Below are positions 9,013-17,931 of a stretch of 64,000 bases of DNA, piece by piece; positions within the stretch are counted from its first letter, which is position 1; each line of letters starts with the position of its first letter. A program made the translations under genes and the position numbers. The DNA is from Sulfobacillus benefaciens (GTDB lineage Bacteria; Bacillota; Sulfobacillia; Sulfobacillales; Sulfobacillaceae). The stretch is from positions 1 through 64,000 of the forward strand of contig PXYW01000002.1 in NCBI GenBank assembly GCA_003023695.1. The letters run 5' to 3'. The notes below the pieces were generated by a model that worked only from the letters and a program-made list of their open reading frames with translations, was not told the origin of the DNA and searched no databases.

Positions 9013-9035
9013 GACAGGTATCGACATCACCTGTC
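9013..9035. promoter_or_regulatory. Inverted repeat upstream of dacA
   Basis: Perfect seven-base arms GACAGGT and ACCTGTC separated by nine bases. They lie about 90 bases upstream of the carboxypeptidase start and 77 bases past the end of the GT87-like gene. There is no T-run on either side, so it looks more like an operator than a terminator. Confidence 0.35.
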
Positions 9036-9111
9036 TACCCTGTCCGAGCAGAAAAGTATTGCCAAGCCTGGAAATCATGGGAGAAAACCAGTTGCAATGC
9101 GTACCTTTTTT

Positions 9112-10329
9112 CTATCCGGCCGCATTCATTGGCGGATTTGCAGAGCCAATCACCGTTTGCGGTAAGCTTTGTCGGCTACCCAGCAATCCCGCCACCGCCA
9201 ACCCCAAATAACGCATAAGCAATCCTAGCGGGAAGAGTCGGTCTCCATACCATCTCAAAGTTGATGAATGAATCTTAATCAGGTATAAGACGGTCATAGA
9301 ATTCAGGTAATCCACTATGCCTCCAAATGTCAGCCAAGTGTAGGCTGGTGTTGGCCACTCCGCTAATATTGCAAAGGCCATCATCCATATCATGTATTGT
9401 GGGGAAAATACTTTGTTGACAATAAGAAACACCGCAAACAGTCTGGCAGTTGCAGAAATTACTGTATGGCCTTTCCATACCCTCCGAGATTGCCAAACCA
9501 CTGTCGCACAGACCATGACAAACGACGCCACATCAACGAAGGCTACGGGCAGTGCGTGTACCCAATGATTTGCCCAAAGGTCAGCCCCCACTCCCCGACT
9601 GGCGTTGAAGGAGTAAAAAAATGACCAGTTGTTGAAGTTTGTTAGGGCAAAGGGCAAATTAATGATCAGGCTGACGACAAAAAATACCGCCACCATGTTT
9701 GTTATGGTTTGAAATTTTTTATCACGGTATAACTCCACGAGGATAAACGGCAAAATGAATACGGGAAAAAACTTGAAAAAGACCGCCACTGACAATATTC
9801 CAGCGGCCCATGCGTATCGTTGCCGCAAGTAGAGGCTCCACCCTAATATCATCAAGAAGATTCCGATAATATCCCAATTTAAGAGCCCATAAACTAACAA
9901 CAAAGGCGTCCAGGCAAACCATTGGTAGGTGTTTGGAACCAATCGGCGCAACAAGACCACACTCCCCATACCGGATAACCAAATGATGACCGCATTTGCC
10001 GTAAAGTAGCCCATAATCCCTGGAGCAAAGGAAGTCAACCACATTAAAATGCCCATCACCACAGGGTATTCAATGCGATTTTGTATGTAGGGTATTAAGT
10101 GCAGGTAAAGATGGTGGGTATGGTACAACGCCACGATGTCGGAATAGGCCAAGCGACGATAGGCCCAACGGTGATAGTGAGGAAGGGTCCGTGGCGCCAT
10201 TAAGAGATGTCCTCGGGGAGCCAAACGCCAAAAAGCCCATCCGAGCCACCCCGTTAACAAGGAAAATGACGCCAACAAGCGCCAATCACGCCACCATCGG
10301 GGCAGTGCCAGAAAATTCTTTTCGGTCAT
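9112..10329 (-). CDS. GT87/DUF2029-like polytopic membrane protein
   Basis: Membrane protein of 405 residues with about ten hydrophobic helices. The ATG at 10329 follows GGAGGG at good spacing; a longer frame from 10365 has no ribosome site. Features of the mannosyltransferase-like GT87 (DUF2029) family include a long first extracellular loop with many Tyr/His, the LLVYGLLNWDIIGIFLMILG stretch, and AGILSVAVFFKFFPVFILP. Members use polyprenyl-phosphate sugars to glycosylate lipids or wall polymers. I do not see the full set of catalytic acids clearly, and the substrate is unknown. It points away from the gerA operon, sharing a 328-base divergent region. Confidence 0.65.
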   Translation of the reverse strand: MTEKNFLALPRWWRDWRLLASFSLLTGWLGWAFWRLAPRGHLLMAPRTLPHYHRWAYRRLAYSDIVALYHTHHLYLHLIPYIQNRIEYPVVMGILMWLTSFAPGIMGYFTANAVIIWLSGMGSVVLLRRLVPNTYQWFAWTPLLLVYGLLNWDIIGIFLMILGWSLYLRQRYAWAAGILSVAVFFKFFPVFILPFILVELYRDKKFQTITNMVAVFFVVSLIINLPFALTNFNNWSFFYSFNASRGVGADLWANHWVHALPVAFVDVASFVMVCATVVWQSRRVWKGHTVISATARLFAVFLIVNKVFSPQYMIWMMAFAILAEWPTPAYTWLTFGGIVDYLNSMTVLYLIKIHSSTLRWYGDRLFPLGLLMRYLGLAVAGLLGSRQSLPQTVIGSANPPMNAAG

Positions 10330-10657
10330 GGAAACCCTCCGTTTACCAATGGTATCACATTGCACTAGACAAACGTCGGCCAGATGGTTTTCGTTACAAA
10401 AAAACCGAAATACATGGAGAACAGCTAATCAAGACCCTTGGTACGGAACTTTTCCAGCACTGATCTACAGTTGGCAAGCCGCGGCATCACCATAGCGTAC
10501 TTGTGCCCATCTGCACTTATGACCCGGACTTCTTATATCTCGCGAGCACCACCAGGTGACTATACGGACCTATTGGCGCATGTTCTTCCGGCGGTGCATA
10601 TTCCCTATAGTCAACGCACAAGTTACCCAAAAGCAGGAAAGTTTGGGAGGATGCGCA
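10330..10657. other. Divergent intergenic region, GT87-like gene / gerA operon
   Basis: 328 bases without a gene. It must hold the promoters for both flanking genes. A GCATA at 10596-10600 could be the -35 of a sporulation sigma-G promoter, but no convincing -10 follows at the expected spacing. Short frames crossing it have no ribosome sites. Confidence 0.4.
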
Positions 10658-12133
10658 ATGAACCTAGATGTGGTGCCAGAGCTCCACGGAAAAATTAAGG
10701 TGTTGCAATCGTATATCGGGTCATGGCTTTCTTTAGACACACTGGACCCTGAAAAAAGCATCGCAGTCAAGCAAATTTCGCATGCTCTAGGTGATCCTCC
10801 CGATTTAGCGCATCGCCAAATTATATCGCCGGGGTCTGAAGGTTTCACTGCCCATCTCCTATTTTTCTCTTCTGGCGTGGATGATCAACTGTTAACCCAA
10901 GGAATCATATCTCCGTTGCTGAAATCACCGAAATCCCCTCAAGATCTTATGTTGGCCCCGTTATCGTCCCTTGACTCGGTGACCAAAGCCACTGACGCCT
11001 TACTGGATTATAAGGTGGTCATCGGCGTTGAAGGATGGAGTGATTGGTATGCAGCAGACGCATCAAAACCGCCTCACCGCGCCATCGTCGAGCCCTCCAA
11101 TGCCAAGGTCACCCATGGTCCCCACGAAGGCTTTGTGGAAGATTTGGAAACTAACATGATTTTGTTACGCAAGTATCTACGAACGCCTTTTGTACGTATA
11201 GAAAAAGTCACCTTAGGATTTTGGACCCACACCGCCGTGTGGCTGGTGTATTTGGAAGGGAAAACCCCCACTACTGTTGTCCGCTGGGTCCGCCATCGAC
11301 TTTACAAGATGCCATTACAGGGGCTGGTAGACTCATCCCGCATTGCCATGGCCATGGGCGGACCGGTTGTCATCCCCTCGCTGCAATACAGTGAACGGCC
11401 AGACCAGGTCGCTGCTGGATTATTGGCAGGGCGTGCGGCAATTCTGATGAATGGCACTCCTTCGGTGCTTTTAGCGCCCGCACGTCTTTCCGATTTGATG
11501 ACGAGCCCTGGCGATTACTATCAATTGCCGGTAACAGCTAGTATGACTAGACTTTTGCGATATGGCGGCCTCGTAGTGACAACCACCCTCCCAGCGCTTT
11601 ATGTGGCGGCTTTGACTGTTAATCCCTCGTTTATACCTTTACCCTTGTATTTAACGACCATTCGGACCCGCCTTTCAATTCCTTTCCCAGCCATCATTGA
11701 AACCATCCTCATGTTGTTGGTAGTGGACATGGTTCAAGAAGCTGGCTTAATAATGCCTGGGGTGTTGGGTCAAACGGTTACTGTATTTGGCACCTTAATT
11801 CTTGGCGATGCGGCGATAAAATCCGGCATTGTCAGTGCTCCTACCCTTATTACCGTAACCATTGCCATGCTCGCCCAATTTCTGATCCCGGACGCTAATG
11901 TATCCAGTCTGGCCCGGTTAATACGATACGCCCTTATTCCTGTCGCTGCTATTTTTGGCTTTGCCGGAATCGTGTCTGGTTGGATGATGCTTCTTGGAAT
12001 GGCTGTGCGGGTTTCCACCGCTAACGCGCCCTATTTGTCTCCATTGGCCCCGATAAGGCCTGGCGGCTGGCGTGACACGCTATTGCGACTGCCAACAAAT
12101 AAACGCCAAGCATCTGCGAGAAATTCATCGTGA
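10658..12133 (+). CDS. gerAA: Spore germination protein, GerA family A subunit
   Basis: A-subunit of a GerA-type nutrient germinant receptor, 491 residues from the ATG at 10658, which follows GGGAGG. The N-terminal half is soluble and carries family blocks such as FVEDLETNMILLRKYLRTP. The C-terminal half (about 270-460) has five or so membrane helices, including LPLYLTTIRTRLSIPFPAI and VQEAGLIMPGVLGQTVTVFG, both typical of GerAA/SpoVAF. It acts in the spore inner membrane, sensing small nutrients together with GerAB and GerAC. The stop overlaps the gerAB start. Expression in the forespore is expected from the family. Confidence 0.93.
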   Translation: MNLDVVPELHGKIKVLQSYIGSWLSLDTLDPEKSIAVKQISHALGDPPDLAHRQIISPGSEGFTAHLLFFSSGVDDQLLTQGIISPLLKSPKSPQDLMLAPLSSLDSVTKATDALLDYKVVIGVEGWSDWYAADASKPPHRAIVEPSNAKVTHGPHEGFVEDLETNMILLRKYLRTPFVRIEKVTLGFWTHTAVWLVYLEGKTPTTVVRWVRHRLYKMPLQGLVDSSRIAMAMGGPVVIPSLQYSERPDQVAAGLLAGRAAILMNGTPSVLLAPARLSDLMTSPGDYYQLPVTASMTRLLRYGGLVVTTTLPALYVAALTVNPSFIPLPLYLTTIRTRLSIPFPAIIETILMLLVVDMVQEAGLIMPGVLGQTVTVFGTLILGDAAIKSGIVSAPTLITVTIAMLAQFLIPDANVSSLARLIRYALIPVAAIFGFAGIVSGWMMLLGMAVRVSTANAPYLSPLAPIRPGGWRDTLLRLPTNKRQASARNSS

Positions 12134-13209
12134 AACACTATGTCTCGCTACGCCAGTTGCGGTTAATGCAAATGATGGCTATTCTTCCCACCACGTTAGT
12201 GTTTTTGCCCGGCCAGATATTCGCTCAGTCAAGATCTGGTGCATTCTACGCAGCACTATTAGCCGCGGTATTGGCGTATGCCATCAATATCGCGGTGATA
12301 AAATCAGCACATGGTGCTTCTCCTTTTCGGCTCTTCAAAATCTCGTGGGGGAAGCTAGGGATCTGGGCCTACAGCGCTTATACACTCTGTTTATTGCTAG
12401 GCATTATTTCCATTTGGAACGAGTTATTCACTTTTCTTCAAGCCAGCGTGTTGCCGCGAACGCCACCTTGGGGTGTTGGGCTATTAATTTGGGCAGTTAC
12501 CGCAGTCGTGGCTGGCGGAGACATTTCGGGGCTAGCACGCATGACTGATTTGTTAACCATAGGATCTGTCATTTTAGGACTCGTGGTTCTTCTCCCTCTG
12601 TTGGGATATATCCGCATGGACAATTTCGTTCCGTGGACGCCTTCTAGTCTGGGTTCTATTTGGCAAGGATCCTTGCTGCCCGTGACGTTCTTGGGAGAAA
12701 GCGTTGTCGGTATAGCCTTTAACGATAGTGTTCGCGAGCATGATCCGCGCCGTCGGCAACGAGCACTTTTACAAGGAACATGCATAAGTGCGGCTGTACT
12801 GGTTGGTTTGGTGGCACTAATTTGGGGCATTCTTGGATCCTCGCTGGCGGGCGAAGAAAATTTCCCCATTTTAGAAGCTATTCGAGATATCCGGCTTAGC
12901 CCGTTTTTATCGCGGTTCGACATCGTATTTGTTCCCTTATGGTTAGCCTTGATCGAAATGAAACTTGCCCTCTGGTTTTATATTGTGGTGCGCGCGACCA
13001 AGAGAATTTTTCGGTGGGGTACATTAACCACATGGACCGCTATTCTCGGTGCGGTCACCTTGGCGCCTTCATCCTTTGCGTTTCCGTCCGTGGCAAGCCG
13101 CGTGGAATATCTCAAACAGACGTGGATGACTATCGCTTTTCCAATTTTGATCATCCTAGTCCTCTCCAGTGGTCTTATGGGCCATTTACGAAAGGGTCAC
13201 CATGAATAA
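12130..13209 (+). CDS. gerAB: Spore germination protein, GerA family B subunit (permease-like)
   Basis: B-subunit of the germinant receptor, 359 residues, with about ten hydrophobic helices in the spore-permease (amino acid permease-like) fold. The GTG start overlaps the gerAA stop in GTGA, so the pair is translationally coupled. Near the N-terminus, ISLRQL-like LRQLRLMQMMAILPTTLVFLP matches the family start, and a long helix array follows. In related receptors this subunit binds the germinant in its membrane pocket. Which nutrient is recognised cannot be read from the sequence. Confidence 0.9.
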   Translation: MKHYVSLRQLRLMQMMAILPTTLVFLPGQIFAQSRSGAFYAALLAAVLAYAINIAVIKSAHGASPFRLFKISWGKLGIWAYSAYTLCLLLGIISIWNELFTFLQASVLPRTPPWGVGLLIWAVTAVVAGGDISGLARMTDLLTIGSVILGLVVLLPLLGYIRMDNFVPWTPSSLGSIWQGSLLPVTFLGESVVGIAFNDSVREHDPRRRQRALLQGTCISAAVLVGLVALIWGILGSSLAGEENFPILEAIRDIRLSPFLSRFDIVFVPLWLALIEMKLALWFYIVVRATKRIFRWGTLTTWTAILGAVTLAPSSFAFPSVASRVEYLKQTWMTIAFPILIILVLSSGLMGHLRKGHHE

Positions 13210-14353
13210 CCGCCTAAGGAACACCATCGCCGTTCTTGGTGTCTTAGTGGCACCCGTCTTCTTGAGTGGTTGCTGGGACGTAACGAGCACGGAAATTTTA
13301 ACGGTTCCAACATTAATGGCTATCGGCTGGCACCACCATCGGTATACGATCACCATGGAAACGGATTCCCCGCAGCTAATGTCCACTCCAGGATCGGGTA
13401 GTAGCACGACTACTAGTCCTACCTGGATACTCCGGGGCCAGGGCACTTCGATAAGCCAAGCCCTGCTGGACACCGGTTTAAATGTTGAGACGGGAAACCC
13501 TCTAACGTTGGCGCACCTCCGGGTGGTGGTGCTGGGAAAATCTGTGCTGTCCCCGAACAGGCTGCCCACGATTTTAGACCATTTTGCCAGGGCTCCGTAT
13601 CTTCACCGCACATTTTGGATTTTGTCCACCAGCGGACCAGCTAGGCCAATCGCTGAAGCAGAAAATCCGATCGGACCTGATCCGGTGAATGTTCTCCAGA
13701 GGGATTTAAAGATCGCCAAACTGCATGGCAACATTGTCCCACATCGATTTTACCGGGTCATAGAATCCGTGGTTAATACACCCTATGAAGGACTCGAAAT
13801 CCCCACTGTCATGGTGAAACCTGCGCCTAACGGGAAATCTGGGGGCCAATTTCGATTTCAAGGAGCCTACATAATACTTCACGATCGCATTATCGGTCAT
13901 TGGTCACTCCACCAAGTCCGCACTTACGCTCTACTCCACAACGCGGATCCGGGACTTTTGCTGACAGTGCCAATTTCTGATGGCGGTTATTATGTTTTTC
14001 GGGTTTTGACCAGTCATACCAGGGTTACGTGGCGGCACCGGTCACTAAGGATCTCCAATCACTGCGTCGTGTCCTTGGTTGAGATCACGAGTCCAGTGGG
14101 AACGTCCCACACCCCACCGTTGCCGCTAGCTGAGATGATGGCCAAACAACTCGCAACCCGCATCACAAGCTTAGTTAGGTGGACACAAAACCACCGGGTC
14201 GACATGCTTAAAGCTGGCGTCGATGCCTCTCTCCGTCATCCATTATGGTTTCCTTCCCATGAACAGGATTGGTCGACAATTTACGCTAAAGCCCCCTTTA
14301 CCATCCATGTCTCGGTCACCATTCACGACACCGGCAGCTTGAACACCTATTAG
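13202..14353 (+). CDS. gerAC: Spore germination lipoprotein, GerA family C subunit
   Basis: C-subunit of the receptor, 383 residues. The ATG at 13202 overlaps the gerAB stop by eight bases; a start 33 bases earlier would disrupt the signal peptide. The N-terminus is a lipoprotein signal with lipobox LSGC (Cys24) followed by WD, as in GerAC and GerBC proteins. Downstream blocks include the opening TVPTLMAIGWH and a mid-protein LHGNIVPHRFYRV. The mature protein should sit on the outer face of the spore inner membrane. It is the last gene of the operon, and no terminator is obvious after it. Confidence 0.9.
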   Translation: MNNRLRNTIAVLGVLVAPVFLSGCWDVTSTEILTVPTLMAIGWHHHRYTITMETDSPQLMSTPGSGSSTTTSPTWILRGQGTSISQALLDTGLNVETGNPLTLAHLRVVVLGKSVLSPNRLPTILDHFARAPYLHRTFWILSTSGPARPIAEAENPIGPDPVNVLQRDLKIAKLHGNIVPHRFYRVIESVVNTPYEGLEIPTVMVKPAPNGKSGGQFRFQGAYIILHDRIIGHWSLHQVRTYALLHNADPGLLLTVPISDGGYYVFRVLTSHTRVTWRHRSLRISNHCVVSLVEITSPVGTSHTPPLPLAEMMAKQLATRITSLVRWTQNHRVDMLKAGVDASLRHPLWFPSHEQDWSTIYAKAPFTIHVSVTIHDTGSLNTY

Positions 14354-14363
14354 GCAGCAAGCA

Positions 14364-14723
14364 TTAGCGAATCCAATCGATTCCCTTTACTGTGGTACCG
14401 GTTTGGTGAAACGGAAGACGCGGCAGATCAGGCGGAACCGGGCGAAAACGCTCCGTAAGACGAGCAATCACATTTTTTAAGGTTTGTCCCACAAACGGGC
14501 GGATAACGACCAATCCTTGCGGGGGTAGGTCTAAATCGTTAGCGACGCCACGGTAGGAAACGATAACCAGCGTGGCTGTTAATAGGGCGGCTGCCTCAAA
14601 AATATCGCGATCGGTATGGGGCGTGGGGTTTACGTCCCAAGCCGTTATCACCTCATGCCCCTGATTTCGTAATGCCTCGGCCACTGCCGGCAACGAAAGA
14701 TTAAAATCTAAAAGAAATTTCAT
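14364..14723 (-). CDS. DUF5615-like PIN-fold protein (putative toxin partner)
   Basis: Small protein of 119 residues starting MKFLLDFNLSLPAVAEALRNQGH, which fits the DUF5615 group of PIN-like (Mut7-C-like) proteins, often paired with DUF433 proteins. The first acidic motif (Asp6) and Asn8 are present. The usual later T-x-D-x-DF motif is replaced by VIVSYRGVANDLDL, so a catalytic acid may be lost. Its ATG overlaps the DUF433 stop in ATGA. It could be a VapC-like RNase toxin, but the altered motif suggests a weakened or different activity. Confidence 0.65.
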   Translation of the reverse strand: MKFLLDFNLSLPAVAEALRNQGHEVITAWDVNPTPHTDRDIFEAAALLTATLVIVSYRGVANDLDLPPQGLVVIRPFVGQTLKNVIARLTERFRPVPPDLPRLPFHQTGTTVKGIDWIR

Positions 14724-14938
14724 GACAAATCTTCAACCACCCTTTGGAATCGGGAAAGTATCCGGTATCCATAGCGGAATACCGCCTGCATCTCCTCCGT
14801 GCTTAGCTCCAAGTCGTGTTGCAACGCGTCCGCTGGATAACCAGAAGCCAATAGTTGAAATACCCACTCCACAGAGATACGACTTCCTTCAATAACCGGG
14901 ATTCCTTCCAATACGTCTAGAGAATTGGTAACTTTCAT
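14720..14938 (-). CDS. DUF433 protein (putative antitoxin)
   Basis: Seventy-two residues from the ATG at 14938, with GGGGGA just upstream inside the amidase end. The core SLDVLEGIPVIEGSRISVEWV matches DUF433, whose fold is a small winged-helix-like DNA-binding domain (Rv1357/AF1718 type). DUF433 and DUF5615 genes commonly sit together as a candidate type II toxin-antitoxin pair. Here they overlap by four bases and start two bases after the amidase stop, so the pair is carried in the amidase transcript. Functional pairing is inferred from arrangement alone. Confidence 0.75.
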   Translation of the reverse strand: MKVTNSLDVLEGIPVIEGSRISVEWVFQLLASGYPADALQHDLELSTEEMQAVFRYGYRILSRFQRVVEDLS

Positions 14939-14939
14939 G

Positions 14940-16379
14940 TCAGTGTCCCCCATCCACTTTAGGAGCACGACGTGTCTTAGTGTACTGTTCGAATGCATAT
15001 CCCAGCCTCAACAACAGAGGTTCGGAAAATCTGCGGCCGGTTAATGTCATTCCCACAGGTTGGCCTTGGTCGTCATAGCCAGCGGGAACCGTCAACGAGG
15101 GGTAGCCAGCGCGGGCTGCGATATCAGCTCCATCACTGCCACAGAACAAAAGGGCATCCAAATGATCGCGGTCGAAAGCCTGATCCAAGCCTTCGGTGCG
15201 CGCCCACTTAATGTCTTGTGCCCGGCTTAACCAGTATCGCGGCTCCGTCAGCGTTCCCCTTGTCGACTCGGCAGCTAACAAAATCGATTGGCCATACTTC
15301 AACGCACGGTCGGCATGTCGGTGATTAAATTGAATAATGTCGGCCAAAGAATGCACTGGACTATCTTGACCTAGTTGGTTTAAATAGGCATCGATTCCTA
15401 CCTTGAATTCAAACAACAACACATCATACGAGAACTGTGCAGGAAAAGGCAAAGACACCTCCTCTACTACCTCGGCATTGAGATCTCTAAATGCCTGCAC
15501 CACCTGCATCATGACTTGACGTTTTGATTCGCCCCAGTGATCGCGATAGCCACCGCCCGCCATTCCTAGCCGTATTCCGGCCAAGGATCCTGGCACGAGA
15601 TATTGGGTAAAATTATGGCCTTCGGCAAATGGCGATGTGAACGTGATGGGATCATGAGGGTCTGGCCCCACCATCACGGTTAGCAGCAACGCTGCGTCCC
15701 TGACAGTGGTTGTCATTGGTCCAGCGGTATCTTGGCTATGCGCAATGGGGATAATACCAAAACGGCTGACCAGTCCAAGGCTTGGTTTTAGACCTACGAC
15801 CGAGTTTTGGCTGGCAGGACTTAAAATCGACCCGGAAGTCTCCGTACCCACCGCAAGTGGAACCAACCCTGCAGCAACAGCCACCCCAGATCCCGCACTG
15901 GAGCCACCGGGATCGAGATGATCCCCATAAGGATTTTTTACCTGCCCACCGCGGGCGCTATACCCATTGGGCATGTGATCCGACATAAAGTTGGCCAATT
16001 CCGTCAGATTGGTTTTCCCCAACACTACCGCGCCAGCTTGACGCAACCGAGAGACTATGTGTGCGTCAAACGGTGCTCGAGAACGAGCTAGTGCCAATGT
16101 ACCCGCTGTGGTGTGCATTTTGTCGGCGGTAGCGATATTGTCTTTGATCATGACGGGTATGCCATGAAGCAACCCAGTTAAATGCCCGGTCTCGCTTACG
16201 CGGTCGCGAACCTCCGCCTCCGCCATAGCTTCTGGATTGATTTCGGCAACCGCATTTAAGTGAACACCCGATTGATCCACCCCAACGATCCGATCAACAT
16301 ATTGCCAAATTAAGTTGACCGACGTGGTCTCCCTCTCCTGCAATAACTGCATCCATTTGGTGGCGTCGTATTCTTGCAT
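14940..16379 (-). CDS. Amidase signature family protein
   Basis: Amidase of 479 residues from the ATG at 16379, preceded by GGGGGGA. The Ser-cisSer-Lys triad is visible: Lys in PVMIKDNIAT, and the serines in LDPGGSSAGSG and in GTETSGSILSPAS. The family hydrolyses amide bonds; substrates range from simple amides to Asn/Gln-tRNA precursors. No gatB or gatC is adjacent, and the C-terminal half lacks GatA features I would expect. A stand-alone amidase acting on small or aryl amides is more likely. It precedes the DUF433/DUF5615 pair. Confidence 0.88.
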   Translation of the reverse strand: MQEYDATKWMQLLQERETTSVNLIWQYVDRIVGVDQSGVHLNAVAEINPEAMAEAEVRDRVSETGHLTGLLHGIPVMIKDNIATADKMHTTAGTLALARSRAPFDAHIVSRLRQAGAVVLGKTNLTELANFMSDHMPNGYSARGGQVKNPYGDHLDPGGSSAGSGVAVAAGLVPLAVGTETSGSILSPASQNSVVGLKPSLGLVSRFGIIPIAHSQDTAGPMTTTVRDAALLLTVMVGPDPHDPITFTSPFAEGHNFTQYLVPGSLAGIRLGMAGGGYRDHWGESKRQVMMQVVQAFRDLNAEVVEEVSLPFPAQFSYDVLLFEFKVGIDAYLNQLGQDSPVHSLADIIQFNHRHADRALKYGQSILLAAESTRGTLTEPRYWLSRAQDIKWARTEGLDQAFDRDHLDALLFCGSDGADIAARAGYPSLTVPAGYDDQGQPVGMTLTGRRFSEPLLLRLGYAFEQYTKTRRAPKVDGGH

Positions 16380-16448
16380 TGGTAGCGGTCCCCCCTTTTT
16401 TCGATAATACCGTACCAATGGTAGGTTTGACTTGCCTCTGCAACTAAA

Positions 16449-16478
16449 TTGTTTCTGTCTGGCATTTTGGGTTATACT
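16449..16478 (+). promoter_or_regulatory. Putative trxB promoter
   Basis: TTGTTT, an 18-base spacer, then TATACT, about 60 bases before the trxB start. It fits a vegetative sigma-A promoter. The region is shared with the divergent amidase gene. Confidence 0.4.
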
Positions 16479-16540
16479 TCCTAGCAGTATACTAAACAGC
16501 GAGATATCGATCAGATGTTCTAGCAGGGAGGTACATAGTG

Positions 16541-17497
16541 ATGGCAGACCATAAAGTGATCATTTTAGGCACCGGGCCAGCAGGACTTACGGCAGCCATT
16601 TATGCTGCTCGGGCTAATTTGAAACCTTTTGTCGTCGAAGGCAATGAGCCTGGCGGACAACTCACCCTGACCAGCGAAGTGGAAAATTTCCCCGGATTCG
16701 CTGATCCCATTTTAGGACCAGACTTAATGGAAAACATGCGAAAACAAGCAGAACGATTTGGCGCCATCTTCCAAGACGGTTGGGCTACCTCAGTGGATTT
16801 CTCGGCCCGACCTTTTAAGATTACGGTAAACGAAGATGAAACCCTTACCGCCGATGCTGTGATTATTTCAACTGGCGCATCGGCTAAATTGTTGGGTATC
16901 CCAGGTGAAGCCGACATGATAGGTCACGGAGTATCAACCTGTGCTACCTGTGACGGATTCTTCTTTACCAACAAACGCATTATCGTAGTCGGTGGCGGTG
17001 ACTCCGCGATGGAAGAGGCATCGTTTTTAACAAAATTCGCATCGACGGTTACCGTAGTGCATCGACGAGACACATTAAGAGCCTCAAAAGTTATGCAGGA
17101 CCGCGCACGGAATAATCCCAAAATCCAATGGGTCATGAACGCAACCCCCATTGCGGTTAAGGCTGCCAACAATCAAGTTCAAGGTTTGGAAGTTCGGGAT
17201 AATACAACCGGAGAGACACGGATAATCGAAGCAGAAGGCATATTTGTCTCCATTGGGCACCAGCCCAATACTGCCTTTCTTAACGGCCAAGTAGCTTTGG
17301 ATAAGGTTGGGTACATCATTACCAATCACAGGAATGGGGCAACCAACGTTGAGGGAGTGTTCTGCTGTGGCGATGTGATGGATTCTCGATATCGCCAAGC
17401 AGTCACGGCTGCTGGAAGCGGTTGTCGAGCCGCAATGGACGTAGAAAAATACCTCGAAGGAGCCTTTGTTCACGATTGGTCGATGTCTGTGCCCTAA
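16541..17497 (+). CDS. trxB: Thioredoxin reductase
   Basis: NADPH-dependent flavoprotein of 318 residues that reduces thioredoxin in the cytoplasm. The FAD motif GTGPAGLTAAIYAARA lies at residues 9-24. The redox pair is CATC (Cys134, Cys137), followed by DGFF. The NADPH motif is VVGGGDSAMEEA, and the C-terminal FAD motif includes FCCGDVMD. Length and order fit low-molecular-weight TrxB. ATG at 16541 is eight bases after GGGAGGT; the GTG one codon earlier is also possible. Confidence 0.95.
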   Translation: MADHKVIILGTGPAGLTAAIYAARANLKPFVVEGNEPGGQLTLTSEVENFPGFADPILGPDLMENMRKQAERFGAIFQDGWATSVDFSARPFKITVNEDETLTADAVIISTGASAKLLGIPGEADMIGHGVSTCATCDGFFFTNKRIIVVGGGDSAMEEASFLTKFASTVTVVHRRDTLRASKVMQDRARNNPKIQWVMNATPIAVKAANNQVQGLEVRDNTTGETRIIEAEGIFVSIGHQPNTAFLNGQVALDKVGYIITNHRNGATNVEGVFCCGDVMDSRYRQAVTAAGSGCRAAMDVEKYLEGAFVHDWSMSVP

Positions 17498-17593
17498 ATT
17501 ACGGGAACCCATTTTCATCTTGACCCAAAATTGCTATTATCGATTCGATGTGGACCCCCTTGGAATGGGTCACACCAGGAGAGGAGCCAATCC

Positions 17594-17863
17594 ATGGCGC
17601 ATGTAATCACCGGTCTTTGCATGGACACCAAAGACCAAAGCTGCGTAGAAGTTTGTCCGGTCGATTGCATTCATCCGGCCAAAACCCTTGATGGGGAAGC
17701 GGCATTTGACGCTTCACCCCAACTTTATATTGATCCTGAGGTATGTATCGACTGTGGGGCTTGCGCTCCAGAGTGCCCAGTTGGGGCCATCTTTATGGAA
17801 GAGGACCTCGCGCCCGAGGATCGCAAATATATTGAAATAAATCGGGAGTTTTTTCAGAGGTAA
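17594..17863 (+). CDS. 7Fe-type ferredoxin
   Basis: Ferredoxin of 89 residues from the ATG at 17594 (GGAGAGGAG upstream). Cysteines at 9, 17, 21 and 25 in a CVEVCPVDCIHP context, and at 51, 54, 57 and 61 in CIDCGACAPECP, match ferredoxins holding one 3Fe-4S and one 4Fe-4S cluster, as in Thermus and mycobacterial FdxA. The C-terminal acidic extension is also typical. It is a small cytoplasmic electron carrier. The neighbouring FNR and thioredoxin reductase suggest exchange with NADPH, though separate transcription is likely because a terminator follows directly. Confidence 0.93.
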   Translation: MAHVITGLCMDTKDQSCVEVCPVDCIHPAKTLDGEAAFDASPQLYIDPEVCIDCGACAPECPVGAIFMEEDLAPEDRKYIEINREFFQR

Positions 17864-17875
17864 CCATTAACCGGA

Positions 17876-17915
17876 GCCCTACCGCCATACGTGCGGCAGG
17901 GCCCGATGGTTTTTT
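17876..17915 (+). terminator. Intrinsic terminator after ferredoxin gene
   Basis: Stem GCCCTACCGC / GCGGCAGGGC with one mismatch and a short loop, then T6 after six bases. It starts 12 bases after the ferredoxin stop and also lies beyond the convergent HPP gene end. Confidence 0.8.
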
Positions 17916-17931
17916 GGTCCGATGTCTCTGC

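Noticed and set aside
10596-10625. Sigma-G-like promoter for the gerA operon
   Set aside because: GCATA is present, but the sequence at the -10 distance (CACAAGTTA) does not fit the expected CATnnTA well.
10438-10698. Plus-strand frame before gerAA
   Set aside because: No ribosome site; it overlaps the gerAA start in another frame and lacks family features.
14940-16379. GatA subunit of Glu-tRNA amidotransferase
   Set aside because: No gatC or gatB nearby, and the family-specific blocks are not seen; a stand-alone amidase is more likely.
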